Part shown: positions 13,173 to 27,600 of the stretch, one piece after another
Layout of the letters: each line of letters starts with the position of its first letter
Position numbering within the stretch: position 1 is the first letter of the stretch
Assembly: GCF_040115645.1 (NCBI RefSeq)
Contig: NC_089542.1
Coordinates: forward strand, 7,254,001 to 7,318,000
Source: Euwallacea fornicatus
Lineage: Eukaryota > Arthropoda > Insecta > Coleoptera > Curculionidae
DNA length: 64,000 nt
Direction: 5' to 3'
Translations under genes and position numbers: made by a program
The notes under the pieces: generated by a model
What the model saw: only the letters and a program-made list of their open reading frames with translations
Told to the model about the DNA's origin: nothing
The model's database searches: none

Positions 13173-13855
13173 ATAGTTTAGTTACTTTCTTTATTATTGT
13201 TTGATTGAGTTAAAAAAATGGTGGTAATAATATTGAAAAATTCGATTAAATTCGTGGTGGTAGCATCTTCAGATTATCACGAAAAATTCTTTTAGGCATG
13301 TAAACAGCATGTCACTTTTGCAGTTTTTGTTGGCATTTGTACCTATCCTTAGGTAACTCACCATGTACTTGATATTGCAAAAATCTCTAGAACACCAAAT
13401 TGGCTAATGCATAAGTTTATCTCAGACATCTTACCAACAAATTGCTTCCTCAACTTTCTAATTCCGTTAGCTGCATACAAAGAACAATGAATAAAATATA
13501 CCAGAAACACACAAACATAATATAAGCCTTATTATTACAACATAATCCCATTCACATAAAGTGGATAAAGTATTTCTTTCAATTCTTAATTACCTATTCC
13601 TCTTATAAACTTGATTAATGACCTTCTTCACAGTAAATACAAAAACGTGCTTTATTAACTATGTTTGATCAATATCACTTCACTCTCTTATCATATAATC
13701 CTAATAAATCAATACCCCTGCATTCGCTCATAACATGTCCGTCTAAACCGACCTAGAAACCCTATTTTGTAGTTTAATAAAATAAAAGATTTACTACTTT
13801 CTGCAAAAAACTATTCCAGTTTGAATATTTTAGCATTTACGCAGATGTAGGTAGA
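13173..13855. other. Intergenic spacer
   Basis: AT-rich DNA between the secreted-protein gene and the DRC9 gene, with no ORF or repeat recognised. It should hold the DRC9 promoter, but no clear TATA or initiator was identified. Confidence 0.4.
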
Positions 13856-15258
13856 ATGAATACAAAGTAAGTAACAAAATTACAAAATGTAAATAAATTT
13901 GGTTTGGGGTTATTATATTAATTGTAGCTGATTTTTGCAGATAAATAATAAAAGTAAACATAAATAGCCACAAAATAAACAAGATAATCGAAAATATAAT
14001 GAAGGAGTTTTGTGGTCATTTATATTCAAATGCATTCTATATCTATCTGTACCTACAAGTTTCCACTTTGTAATTCTTTTACTTATATTATATTTACTAC
14101 ATCCACTTTTGCGTAAATTTTAAAAATTCGAAACGTAACCCATTTTGCAGTATTCACCTTGCTAAAGCTTTGGTACTAAACGTCCTTAGGGAAGCTCTGG
14201 ACAAATTGGCGATTTTGAAATACATAAATGGATGGTCTGAGGATGACCAAACAATCGTCGAATATCAAACAATCGAAGAGCAATGTAATACTATCAAGAA
14301 TGACGATGTGATTCCTCCCATGTCCAAAGATAGTGTTGATTTGTTGGATTTCCGCAGAGATTGTTCCTTTATCGAATCAACAATTCAGAAAACTTATGAT
14401 GAGATTGCTGGTAAAGGTACTTATGGAATTCTTGCAGCTTTAAGTGACGTTTTTACAAGGCTTCAAAACGAGGAAGCGCAGCTACTTAAAGAGACCCACG
14501 ACAAGGAGTTAAAATACATAAATTTGCACAACTGCTACTATGAGGAGAGGGATGTGTATAGAAAACAAATTCATGAAGCAATGGTACAAATCGGAAACTT
14601 AAAAGACGAAATTGAGGATTTCATGCAAGAGGCTGATATTAAAAGCAATTATTTGGAGAAGTGGATGAAGTCCAAGAGCGAAATGAACTGCTATGAATTG
14701 AGAGATAAGGAGAGGATGATCAGTGAGGTTATAATGGACAAAAGACAGGAATTTGTCAAGGAGGATAGAGCTCATTTGGAGGTTGCCAATATTTACAATG
14801 AGACTGATTTGGTATTGGATACATTTTCACTGTATTATGAGAAAATTAACTGATAATAAATTAATAGGAGTTACAAAAAGAGATTAAGAAATGGAAGTTC
14901 AGATATGAAAGCGATTCTGCAAGTTTAAGCAAGAAAATTATAAATTTAAGGGAGGCAATCGCGGCCCAGAACAAAAAGACGACGGATATGCTCATGAAGG
15001 TCAGTTTCAGATGTATAGTTTATTTTTATTTCTGGATTTTTATAGTTCAAAATCAGAAATGATGAGATAGAGGCTTATGAAATCCACAAGGAAGAACAAG
15101 AAAAGAAAAGGGTGGAAAACAAGAAAAAGGATAAAGCGGCTACTAAAATTCAAGCCTGGTGGAGGGGGGTTATGGTAAGAAAAGGTTTTGGAAAGTATAA
15201 AAAAAAGGAGAAAAAAAAGAATAAAAAGAAGGTAGAAGAAAAGAAACGGAAGGTTTGA
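13856..15258 (+). CDS. DRC9: Dynein regulatory complex protein 9 (IQ domain G)
   Basis: Exons: 13856-13866 (ATG plus 8 nt), 14151-14811, 14868-14999 and 15046-15258, about 338 residues. The family member in vertebrates (IQCG) is somewhat longer. The protein is almost wholly acidic/basic helical coiled coil and ends with a single IQ motif (KIQAWWRGVMVRKGFGKY) and a Lys/Glu-rich tail, the layout of DRC9. DRC9 belongs to the nexin-dynein regulatory complex linking doublet microtubules in motile axonemes, where the IQ motif binds calmodulin. In insects such genes are expected in sperm. The two internal introns are 56 and 46 bp. The open frame runs past 14811 to a TGA at 14851, but the GTATTG donor and the AATAG acceptor restore the coiled-coil frame. 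The 11-nt first exon rests on phase match and a GTAAGT donor and is the least certain part. Confidence 0.8.
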
Positions 15259-15312
15259 ATCACTGCGTAACGGAAATATTTTTTAGCAATCCTTCGAATG
15301 CAAACTAAATGA

Positions 15313-15318
15313 AATAAA
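15313..15318 (+). terminator. Polyadenylation signal of DRC9
   Basis: AATAAA lies 55 bases after the DRC9 stop. It is in the 440-base gap between the convergent stops of DRC9 and the aconitase gene. Confidence 0.6.
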
Positions 15319-15600
15319 GCCGAATAATTTTAACAAATGCAATTTTATTGCCTTAGACATATATTATACAGATTCCTAGACACATTTTTACACCAATTTC
15401 CCCTGAAAATCCATCGAATATCGATGCAGTAACTCAAAAAAGCCCTAAAACCGTATAAAAAGTTAAGTAATTAGTTGAAATAAGTACCATAATGACAATC
15501 TGACTAGAAGCTACTCAAAAAGTCGATTTCTACTTATTATTAGAGTTCTTTTTGTTGTGACGAAAGTGGCCCATATATTTAATAGAAGAATAATTATCCT

Positions 15601-15606
15601 TTTATT
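15601..15606 (-). terminator. Polyadenylation signal of IRP1/aconitase
   Basis: TTTATT on the plus strand reads AATAAA on the minus strand, about 92 bases beyond the stop codon at 15698-15700. With the DRC9 signal it makes a tail-to-tail arrangement with probably non-overlapping 3' ends. Confidence 0.55.
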
Positions 15607-15697
15607 TGCAGCTCAAATAAATCCCGAAGACCCCCAAAAACTGTAAACTATTAGAGGATATGCTATTATAAGTCTTTTTTTAGTAAAATGTCATGAT

Positions 15698-18600
15698 TTA
15701 GTCAAGCATTTTACGAATCATGTAATTCAAAATACCACCATGTTTGTAGAACAGTAGATCAACTTCAGTGTCGAATCGCAAGATCACTTCAAACTTTTTA
15801 CTACTATCAGCAGTTATCTGTAAAAAAAAAATAACAATTAATGAAAAACTAGTTTCGTAAAAAGCCAAAAAACTAATTCAATAATGCAGGAGATGAAAAG
15901 GATGTTTCTGCATTTGACTTACTTATTATTAATTTGCATTGCTAAGAAACCACGAATTACACAGAGATTTATAAACACTGTAAATTTTTAACTAAAGTTG
16001 TAATTTTCTAGGTTCACTGTTTTCGATTAGTCGATGCTAGCCGTTACATTAAAAAGTAGTCGGAGATATAGATATCACGTTATCTATAGTAGATTATTAA
16101 ATGTCGAAGAATAAAAAATCGAGTTGCTCCGAGACAAAAAAATAGTGCTCGTTTTGCAATCACTTAAGAAAAAAAGACAAAAAATATAAAAAAAACGTTT
16201 ACTTTTTTCTTTGAAGCACGATAAACGACTGATAAATAAAATAAGGAAACACTTGTGTTTGTTTAACGCGAAAAGCTTATATTATAAAGACCAAATGGTG
16301 ACAGTTTCTCGGTCTAGAAATATGTTTTAAATTAAAGATAAGTCACAACATTAAATCGTATCTTGTAGACGCTACCACCCAATGAAATAGATAGGTTATA
16401 CCTTAAGACATGTTTCAAAGGTATAAATTGATTCCAGATCGCCATAGAGTCAGAAATATACACAGTACGGTGTTCGAACACATATTCCTGAGTACTTTTG
16501 ACGATCAAGAATTATTTTTCTACTGTTAAAAAATAAACCATTACAACTTTAATTGAATGTCTCACCTGTATATGTTGCCCAGGTTTGAGATCACTAGGCA
16601 AATTAATGTTGTAAGTCTCTTTTCCTGTAAGTCCCAAACTAACTGCATTCTGTCCCGGCAAAAATTGCAAAGGAACCAAACCCATTCCCACCAAATTTGA
16701 TCGATGGATGCGTTCAAATGATTCAGCAATAACAGCTTTAATTCCCTACACGCGACACAAAATTAAAAGATTTTCGAACAATTTTCCGCAATCACTTACT
16801 AGAAGGAAAGGGCCTTTAGCGGCCCAATCCCTGCTAGACCCCGATCCATAGTCCTTTCCAGCAAGAATTATCAAAGGAGTTTGTTGATTCATGTACCGCT
16901 GGGCGCAGTCAAAGACGTCCATCTTTAATAAAGCAAGGAAAATATATTTACAGTGTTTATTAATGTGGCAAGTTTACATACTTCTTCATTTGTTGGCAGG
17001 TAAATGGTTTTTGGTCCAGGTTTGGTCATGAATTTATTCACCAGACGGATATTAGCGAAAGTTCCGCGAGCCATAACGGCATCGTTGCCACGTCTGGAGC
17101 CATATGAATTGAACTCTTTGGGAGTAAGTCCATTAGAAGAAAGATATCTAAATTGAAAATAAAGATTAGTAAAACGTACAATAATTTTTGAAACATATAT
17201 ATTATAATTTTGGGTAACATTACCATGTATTGATTCTTAACTCTACAAAAAATCCTTTCTTCATACAGAAATCACTCACCTGGCTGCAGGGCTCGTCCTA
17301 CCAATGGACCCTGCGGGACTTATATGGTCTGTAGTTACTGAATCGCCCAAATTCAACAGTACCTTGGCACCTGTGATGGATTTATTTGTGGGTAGTTCTT
17401 TCGTCATGCCGTTAAAGTATGGTGGTTTTTTTATATAAGTAGACTCGTCCGACCATGGATAAAGGTGACCTTAATTTCTCTGTCAGTCAATTGCATATAT
17501 TAACAAAAAAATAATTCACCTGCAGGAGCATTTAAAGTTTGCCACTTATCAGATCCAGTCTCGATGCGGGAGTAAACCTCCTTAAACATGGCTGGAATTA
17601 CATGTTGTTTCTCCACCTCCTGTATCTCGGAGCGGGTAGGCCAGATTTCTTTTAGATAAACGTTACTGCCGTCCGCTCTTTTGCCTACAATATCAGTTAT
17701 CAGTTGACTAAAGAAAACGATAAGACAATGACGGATATCTAATGTATGAACGATAATCATAGTATAAATTCAAATAAATCGATTCTTCAATAATTAATAT
17801 ATAAATATGGTAGAAGTAACAATTTATTTAGCAAATTCTCCACTAACAGTAACAAGAACCATACATTTAAGAAATCTGGGTGGTATCCATCAAAGAAAGG
17901 TCTGATCCGCTTCTTAAAATATTGATGAATTTTTTTAGAGAAAAATCCCAAAAACTATTCTTCAGGGAACTTCAAATAAAACGAAATTCAAAATAATCCT
18001 GTTCACGTTTTTCCGGATTCGTTGATCAGGAAGTCTGGATTGAATGAAACTAAAAAATTAAACACCATAATTTTCTGTATTCAAAATTTCCCAAGATTTC
18101 CGTATTTCAGGATAGTTCAAGTTAGACACTAAACGATCAACAAAAAAATTAGTTAGAAAAACGGAATTCTGCGTTATGACTATGCAGGTCATAGAGAACA
18201 TTTTCAACACTGCCCAACTGGTGAGAATTATAAAATCGCACGTGGTGCCAAGTCAAGAAGAACTTGTTGTAGGGAGGAAATACTCTACAGGAATTAGTAG
18301 TTTCCGGCATCAACACTCAGTTCTGCACTATGGAATATTTTCTAAGATCAAATACTTGCTCCAGACTAGCACGGAAATCATGCTTGCTATCAAGAAAAAA
18401 TACCTACTCTGCGGCTGATGGTAAATAACAGCATTATTAAGACTCATGGATCGTCTGTCAAGTACCTTGAAATCTTTAAAGACAAAGATGCAAAAATCAT
18501 AGATCATGTTAAAAGAATCAGTTCAAAAACTAAGAAGATGGCAAATGTGCTAACACAAATCATGGCGACCACCTAGAGAATTAGTCCAATAAAAAGACTC

Positions 18601-21600
18601 AGGTCAGCTGAATCCTAACAACGGTGTTATACGCAAACCCAATGTGCGAAAACACACTAGTACACAATAAGTACAGACATACGCTCAATACCAGTAATAG
18701 GAGATTCGCTTTGATAATCAGTGCAGCACATTGGACATCTGGAGATAGTCGTAAAACTCCACCTGTTGGATCTCCCTGTGCAGGAGGGCAATCAGCTCTA
18801 TGAGAAATGAACAGAATATACATCCGAAGCAACCCCAGGAAAATTTTTCAAGAAAATGATGATGAAGCAATTATGATGCATCGTCATAAAGATGTTTGTT
18901 GAAGATATAGAAAAAGGAACAAAATAAAAATTGGCGATCTAGATCATTTATCGGTTGAAGTTTAAGAATACCAGAATATCCGACCATCAAAAGCCCAGGC
19001 TGGGTATCTTTAGATTTACCTGATGAGAAAAAAAAATCAGAAATTCACCAAATGTCAACATGGCGGTTAAATAAAACTGTATTATTCTTCTTGTTTAGTA
19101 GCGTTGTCCACTAGTCGTACTAAGGCAATGCGAAGATAATACATATGAGATTTAGTTTAAAAACAATAATACCTGGTGATTTCTTCTACATTTCGTTAGC
19201 ACAAGTTTTCTTTTTTTTTGTACGCACTGACAACCTCAAGAGAGAATCAAGCACGCGCTTAAAAGGCGGATTAAAATATGATTTTAAAGATCCAGGTTAA
19301 AACAAATTCTATAATCAACTGAAGACTGTTTTTTTTCGGAATTTCTATAGAGCAAAGATCTTCGCTTAAAATTTTAAAGCGAAATCTCTGTGACACGAAA
19401 ATATCCTGCATTTTTAAAAATTTTCTAATGAACCATCCGCCCATCCTCCTAAATAATTTAAGAAAAAATATTCTTTTCTCTATTTTTAAGAACTTTTGTG
19501 ACATTTGAGACAAATAACTGAATAAAAAATTTGTATATTGCTGTTTTTTACATGTAATTTCATAATTACGGCCAAGCCATCCAGCACTTTGTTGTGAATG
19601 TGAAGTTTGCAGACCAATAACAATGAAATAAGAGACTGGTTCTGCTAAATTTCTAATGATTTTTTCGTTTTTTTGAACACGCAAAATTAAATAAAATTCA
19701 TTTAAAATAAGTGTACAGTAAGGACTGAAAGTAAGTTATTTGACGAAAGGAACCGAAGGCGGAGTGTCAATTCAAAAAAAAGTACGTATTTAAACTTCGT
19801 CAATTCAGCTAAATTAATTATGACTATTCATACTTTATACAGTTTTTTATACTGACCTAAAGGTTCAGTCTCAAAATCAATATCCACCCTCCCGGCAATA
19901 GCGTAAGCGATCACCAAGAGTGGACTGGCCAAATAATTCGCCCTGGTATTGGGGTGGATCCTGCCCTCGAAATTCCTGTTCCCTGACAACACCCCACAAC
20001 AAACCAAGTCATTCTGCTCTATCGCGTTCACGATATTCTCGTCCAATCCACCACTGTTTCCTATACAGGTCATGCAGCCGTAGCCCACAATGTTGAACCC
20101 TAATTGCTCTAGGGGTGGAATAACTCCTGATTCTTGGAGATAATAGGTCACAACCCCGGAACCGGGAGAGAGGCTCGTTTTCACGTAAGGAGGCACCTCA
20201 ATTGAGAGAAAATTAGTTATTTTATAATATGAAAAACTAAAGAAAGATTAAAAGGAAAAAATGATATATTAACGATTATAAAAATGTGAAACGAAGAGAT
20301 TTATGATCTTTAAAAAACAAGACAAAAATATAGATAGAGCATAAGTTTTATGGTTCATGAAAAAATTTTTAAAATATTGGGAAAAGTATCTAAGTTTGGA
20401 GGCCTCTAACTCCGTCATTAAATATACCAATGTCAATAAGGTATCAAAACGAAGGCCCTTTATTGTGCTTTAAGTACCTACTGTATATCAATAAGGAAAA
20501 CGTCTCATCGGAAATAATTGCAGTGGTGCAAAGGTAAAAGATGGTCTTTTATAGCTCTGCAGTAGAACTTTTTAATTGAATCGAAGAGCCTTATAGTTAA
20601 CGTTACACATTTTAGGGGTTTTAGAGGTAATTCCTTATATTTACCGTTAAGCCAGCTTCGACGGCGTTTTTGGCCAACAAGCCAGCTCCCAACATGACAC
20701 TGGGATTGCTAGTGTTCGTACAAGAAGTTATTGCTGCTATGATAACACTGCCGTGTCCAATGGTGTATTGTTTCCCGTCGTACATGAATTTAGCCCTTGT
20801 GTCCAGTTGTTCCTTAGGAATGCCGAAACCCTTGAAGCCAACCTGTAACGCCGATACGTTATATGTTTCTTTTCATTCATGTCTTGATATTTCCTATTAA
20901 TAAACGAGTATAATTTAAAATTTAATAGAAACTACACATCGAACTATTACTTTTACCTTTTAGAAAAGAAAATTCAACGGAACCCATTACCAAAGCTTCT
21001 TTACATTTGGTTATGTTCCTAGTCTAATGGGCCGATTTAGTCAATAGCCATTAACTGAAGGATTACAGTAATCCTACGTAATTGGGCAGTTAAAGGGCTT
21101 AAAAATGGCATTTTAAGTACTTCTTCCACAATAGTCAAATTTTAAGATTTATTGCCGCATTTAAAAGAATATTTTTGTAATGATTTGTAAACAAAACAAC
21201 ACTCTAATGGGCATTCCTTCACTGAAATCACATGATAATTCCAAGTCCTAATTCTTTATCGTGATATGGAAATTTCATATACAAAAATATGTTTTTATTT
21301 TTATCGGACTGTAAGAGTTATTTGTATGAGAGTTGAAAGAGTATTGTAAAAGAGCAATAATAATTACATATTTGTTTCACAAGACAAAAAGGTAGTAAAT
21401 TTATTGCCGCAACGGCATCCATGGCTGAGCCGAAGACGAGACTATAGAGTAAGATAAGGCAGCAATTTTCACCGAGTAAAAACACAATTTTTTTTCTGAT
21501 TGGTACTGATTAAAATCATCTTTCCATTTGATGTGATTTTTTAACTTTTACCGTCTAGACAGTAAAAGGACTACTGTCACTGTAAATAGTCTAGACATTA

Positions 21601-24600
21601 AAAGTGACACTTTAGAGTCTGTTTTGTCTTAACATTCGCTTCCTCTGTCAATTAAATAAAATATGTGTTTGCCACAGCTTAAATAAAAATGATTGTACCA
21701 TGTAATATCCAGAAATAACTATAAAAAGAATGTGATTGTTTAATGCAAAAAATATTTTGTAACGCTGTTCACATAGTTAAAAATAAACTTTTAAAGTCTT
21801 TGGGGGAAAATTCTAATTTTCTTAAAGTTATTTCAGTTTCTGACTACCGCATTTGAAGGCCATTACACCTAGAAAAATAGTTTCAAAACACTCATTTAGA
21901 GGCATTGCCAAAGGCAAATTTTGTTAATTTTTGATTAAGTGCTCATTTGACTAAATAGTCTCGGATTAACTGGAAAACATTTCTTTCATTTTTAGGTTTT
22001 TCTTTGTAGATTCGCTACGGATTAGAAAATATAAGTTTCTACCTCCCGAGAGACTTTTGAGGTATTTTACTTAAAAATGTAATCGATTTATTTTGATTAG
22101 ACTGAAAGGTTTTGAACTAATTCGGTTTGAAAATTCTAACCAATTATGTATTTTCCTTCAAATCTCGAAAACAAAGAACGATTTGGCAAAGCCGCGGTTT
22201 CAGATATAGTAGTAGCGAACGTACTTAAAAAAAAACACTCTATAGGCCTTTTTTGATTAGATTGAGACTTTTTTTATATTTTTTAAGTTTTTCTTTAATT
22301 TTTAAGTTATCATAAATTTCCATGACGTTAGTCGAATTTTCAAACTGAGTGTTCTAAATTTCCTAGAAATTTATGGAATTTTTCATTCATGAAGTTAAAA
22401 TTTCGTCAAAAAAGAAATTGCTTTTTCCTTAGTATTAGGGTCAGGGTCGTTCATGGTGAATGTCCTATTAAAAGTTCACGGGGTTTTAATATAGCTAGAG
22501 ATTTGAAATTTTAGATGCTGATGCAATGAAGTTTGGTCTGTCGAATTAAAATATTGGTGTCATTGCCACGTTGCCTGAGCTATGTGTAACTGACAACAAC
22601 TATGTTATTTCAAATACCATATGTTCTATTTTATTATATGTATTTTCGAATAGTCCGGAATATTTAAACCTCAGCTCATGTATCAAATGTTATAGCTATG
22701 ATGATACGTTTTCGATTTTTTTCGCTGATTTGGCAACAAACAACCTCAAATTGAGAAGCGCATATCTTTTCTACTATCACAGCTAGAGAGCAGACATTTT
22801 AGCTACAGACTCTTATTAGTTATCTGTACCATATAATATTATACATTTTTTAGATTTACATACAAAGCGTAAGAAAATTAGTGCGATATCAGAAATATAT
22901 AAATATGAGTGTTAAAACATAATGTTAAATAGAACATCCTATATTTTTAAATGACATCTGAAAGATTAATAAATTCTCTATCCAAAATTATTAGAAATTT
23001 ATATTATTATTTTCAGTCATTTTTGAGATATTTGCAAAAATTAGAAACTTTGAGAGTAAAAGGTACCACTTATGAGTTAAATTGATTAGGAGGAGGCTAT
23101 AGGTTACTATGAAAGTATCATAAATAAACAATTGTTTTTTTTTTGCAATATTCTCATCATTGTTAATTAAAGCATTGGCTTCTATCTAAATAACCAATCA
23201 ATCATTAGGTTAGAAACTTCTTCAGTTTAGAAATGGTTTTTGAATATTCAAATAATGATATATTAAATTTATTTTACATTCATGGTGAATACGAGAAATT
23301 GACGTCAAGAACATGTAAACAGTTGAATGAAAAATATCCCTAGTTGCCTCCAATGTCTAAAACAAATTCAGAAGATTTGAAAATAATTTTCACAAATATG
23401 ATTGCATTCATTCCTAAAGAAGACTGTCAAACCTAGTTACAAGGTTTGCAGAGAATAAGATAAACGTGCGCGCGGATTTCCACGTCTTTTCACATGCGTC
23501 AATATCATCTACAGAAAGGGATTTGAGAATTACCTACTCATCAATACAATGCATTTTAAGAAAAAAACATTTTAACATTTATAAATACTTCACAGTACAG
23601 CGACTTCTACCTGATGATGCATAACTACGTACTAATTTTTTTGAAATGATTTTGATAAAAATTCAGGAAGATCTAAACTTTTAGAAAGACATTACTTGAA
23701 TGGGGGAAGCCAAATTTTCCCGGAAAGGGATGTTTAACAAGCACAGTAATTTAGTAGTCCTAAAATCCAAAAATCTTGCGAGACCGGGGGTTTTAATCTA
23801 AATTTTGTTTTAACGTTTTTGTTTAATTATGGATAGTAAACTAAAATATTTAATTTACCCGGAAAAATTAAGCAGTGGAAAATATTTAGACATTTTGAGG
23901 ACAACAGTTACCAACTTTATAGAGAAATTATTAAATTTATATAGACATTTTTTTGTATCAATTATATGATGCTCGTACTGCCTGCACCAATCAAGTGAGT
24001 GCCCTACTTCTTTTGATGTTTAAAGATCGATGGATACGGTGTCTGGGTCCTTGGAATTGGCCACCCCGGTCACCAAATTTTACAACGGTTGATGTGTATT
24101 TATGGGGTGTCATTAAAAATAGAGCATACCGGAACGAGGTACAAAATATTGAACAGTTAGAGGAATAGGTGAGAGAAGCATTTGATATGCTTGGCCGAAA
24201 TGAGCTCTAGAGAGCTACAAATTTCCATTTTATGAATTCAATCCAACAATGTCTCAAAACAAACAGTGGCCATTTTCAACAAAATCTCGAATTTTATTTG
24301 TATTACATAGATCTAGTTTATTATTAAGGATATTAAAATTTCGTTTACTTTACGTTGTTAACGCATAACCTCCTCTTAATCAAATCAATTAATAAGTGGC
24401 ACTCTCTTTTACTCTCAAAGATTTTAATTTTTGCAAATGTCTCAAAAACAACTGAAAATAATTGTACCAATGTATAATGGTTTTTGATAGAAAAATTAAT
24501 TGGTATTTCACACGCCATCCAAAAATATATGGTATTTTGTTTAAGATTATGATTTAACACTCATATTTATATCCTTCTGATATCGGACTAATTTTCCCAC

Positions 24601-27600
24601 GCCTTGTATGTAAATCCTAAAGATTTATAATACTACAAGACACAGGTAATTAATAAGAGTTTGTAGCTCAAATATCAGCTCTCTAGCTGTGAAAATTGAA
24701 AAAATATGCGCTTTTGAATTTAGAGCTGTTTGTTGCCAAATCAGCAAAAGAACATTTTGTATTTCGGAGATGGTTCATCATACCTATGGCATATGATACA
24801 TAAATTGAGGTTTAAATCTTCCGGGCAATTCGAAAATGTAATAAAATAGAGGGTATGCTATTTAAAATAACAAAATCATTGTCAGTTACTCATAGATTTG
24901 GCAACATCGTAATGATAGCAATATATTGATTCAACAGATCAAACTCCATCACATCGTCATCTATAATTTCAGATCTTTAGCTACATTAGAATCACGTAAA
25001 TTTTTAATAGGACACTGACCGTGAATATCTCTATATATTCCTATCTTCATCTTCTATTACTAAAGCTTCTCTTTTTAATTAATTCAAATTTGAGTTTTTA
25101 TAACGTTTTTTTAAAGTCTCCAAAACTATCACTGGGGTTCGTGATTGTTAAAAATTCAAGAGCTTTTTGAAGTATTTTCTTGAATACTTCTTAAAGATTC
25201 TTAGAAAACTCAAGCTCAGTTCTTCTTTAGATTTTAGAAATGTTTCAATGTTTTTTTGAATCTATGGAATTATTTAAATAAAATCGGGTGTTCTCTTTTC
25301 TATGTCACGAAGTATGTACACACCTTTTTCAATTTTTGATAAATGGATTTTTAAATTATTTGAACTGTGACGTGCTGTTTTTCACTTAAATATAGTTGTT
25401 TGGAAACTTTATTGACTCTGGGTATCTCATTTAAACGTTAGAAATCTTGGAAATGTAGTTTTATATACCTACATTAATAACTCCTTATCTTCGAAACTAA
25501 AAGAGACATTCCAACCCTGTTTGTGCAGGCTTATATCGCTAACCGATATAATTATTTTGAGCTATTTTCTAATATTTCAAGGAAATGTATTTTCAAATAC
25601 GTTCTACTTCGCTAAAATAAATATGAAAAGTGACCCTCTATCTTAAAAACTACATAAAACGGAATATTATAATCCGATTTTTGTATACTTATAGAACTCA
25701 CCAAAAATTCATTTGAGCTGTGTCGGGGAACCTCGGCGCCTAAAAGACACATTTTAATCCAATTTACATGTGTAAGCTTATAGAGCTCATGGAAACGACT
25801 TAGTTTGCGCTATTTTTTCGTACTTAAAATAAAAAAAAAAAACGCTAAAAAGTAGACACTTTTTAGGTACAATTTTTAGATTTTTCAAAGACCCTTTCAC
25901 AATCTAATCAACTGATATATTTAGATAGTGTCTTGACACTAGATATCTAAATTGAGATTTTGGAGTCACACATTTGAGTAAATAGATTAGTTCCGGTTAT
26001 TTTAGAATTGCGTATGAAGTCAGTATCTCAAAAACTAAAAAAAAATTATGTGATTCAGCGGGCTTACAGTGCTTACTAAAACTTCCAACAAACGTGCGAG
26101 ATAGGTCCTCGGCGTTTAAAAAAAAAGGCACAACTAATTATACCATTTCAGAAAATGGTTCTACTCTCCCCTTAAAACCATTGCTTCTATTCTCTCATTC
26201 AAATACATTACTAATACATAAACACAAACCCAAAATTCCATTTATGAATATCTAACCTTGCCAAAAAAACATAAATAGAGGCAATAAAAAATACAATCCT
26301 AGCCATTCTTCAATTCGACCGAGGGGCATTTACGAAAATCCAAGAACCCTGATAAAAATTTTATTGTCGTCAGGTACTTCATGCAAATCGATATTGGCAG
26401 TTTACACGTAGGTACCTTTCTCGACCTTTTATTGGCGACTCAAACTCGAACTCTCCCCACCATCCACCGAAGGGTTGAGCAAATAAATTCGAGATATTCG
26501 CACAACCAGTCTAATTCTAGCTCGGGTTCTTGAACGACTAGTTTCGAAAAAGTTTTGCTTATTAGATGTACTTGAAGGTAAGCATGTTTGTTTATTGAAT
26601 TTTAATATTGTTATGGCTCCTTCCTCTAAAGCATCAGACTAGCTTCATGGTTCTTTTCATACTCATAAAGCTTAGATTAGTGCTCTATTGGTGAGAAACA
26701 TTTCTGCATTTTGAATTTTCATTATAGAGTAGCCAAAGTTCGACCATAATTGAAGATCGTTAATACGGGGGTACGCTTGGAAACAGTGCATTTGAAATTC
26801 TGTCACCGGGTAATACCCCCGTTGTAACGGCCTTTTTCTGCGAGCAGGATAATTTTACAATTTCTGTGACGCTATAAGGAACTACAATTTGCTGACTCTA
26901 CCTTGCCGTCACAAATTTTAGTGCCTTGTAACGACATAAAAATAACCTTCAGATTTCAACAACCATCAGTTTACAACCCTCATAAACTGCTTTTTCCCTC
27001 CGGCACCAGTCTGAGTCTTTACAGTTATTGAAACCTTGTAAAGCTTAGGTCGGTGCACGAAGGGCGAAACGAATCGACACCCTCTCAAGCCTCTAAAACA
27101 ATTAAAACGTTAGCAATTAAGGAACTATTGAAGTGATATATCAATCGAACTATATCACAGCTCTAGTTGCTTGGTATTGTTTACGATATACTTCATCCTG
27201 AAAGAAGCCTGCAGACGCATCAAGGAATATGAGAAAAGGGCATTATAATCATTCTTTGGTTCTCTGGCTTATGATCACCTTAGTAATTCATAAAGCTAGA
27301 TTTTCAAAGAATAAATGTAATTGCCACATCTTCAGATAGACTTTGATTTTGATATATTGTTCCTCGCCAGTTATAACCGGTCCGGTGCTGTTGGTAAAAA
27401 ATTCACCACCGGGCGTGATTATGGCTACACGATGAACAAAATTTTTGCCAGTGCTGTTTTTTCTTAGAAATGTTCATGTAGTATTATTTTTTTTAGAAAA
27501 GATAGAATGTACAAAAACAGAACAACTATTGTATGTGCAGGACATATGTATTATTTTATATAGAATTTAAGCGTGTTTTTTATACATCGGGCGCCATTAC

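Noticed and set aside
14812..14853. Continuation of the DRC9 reading frame to a TGA at 14851
   Set aside because: It would truncate the coiled coil; splicing at 14811/14868 restores the frame through to the IQ motif.
19271..19684. 137-codon minus-strand ORF in IRP1 intron 10
   Set aside because: It is among the longer uninterrupted frames, but AT-rich, with no domain, no splice partners and no motif; probably chance.
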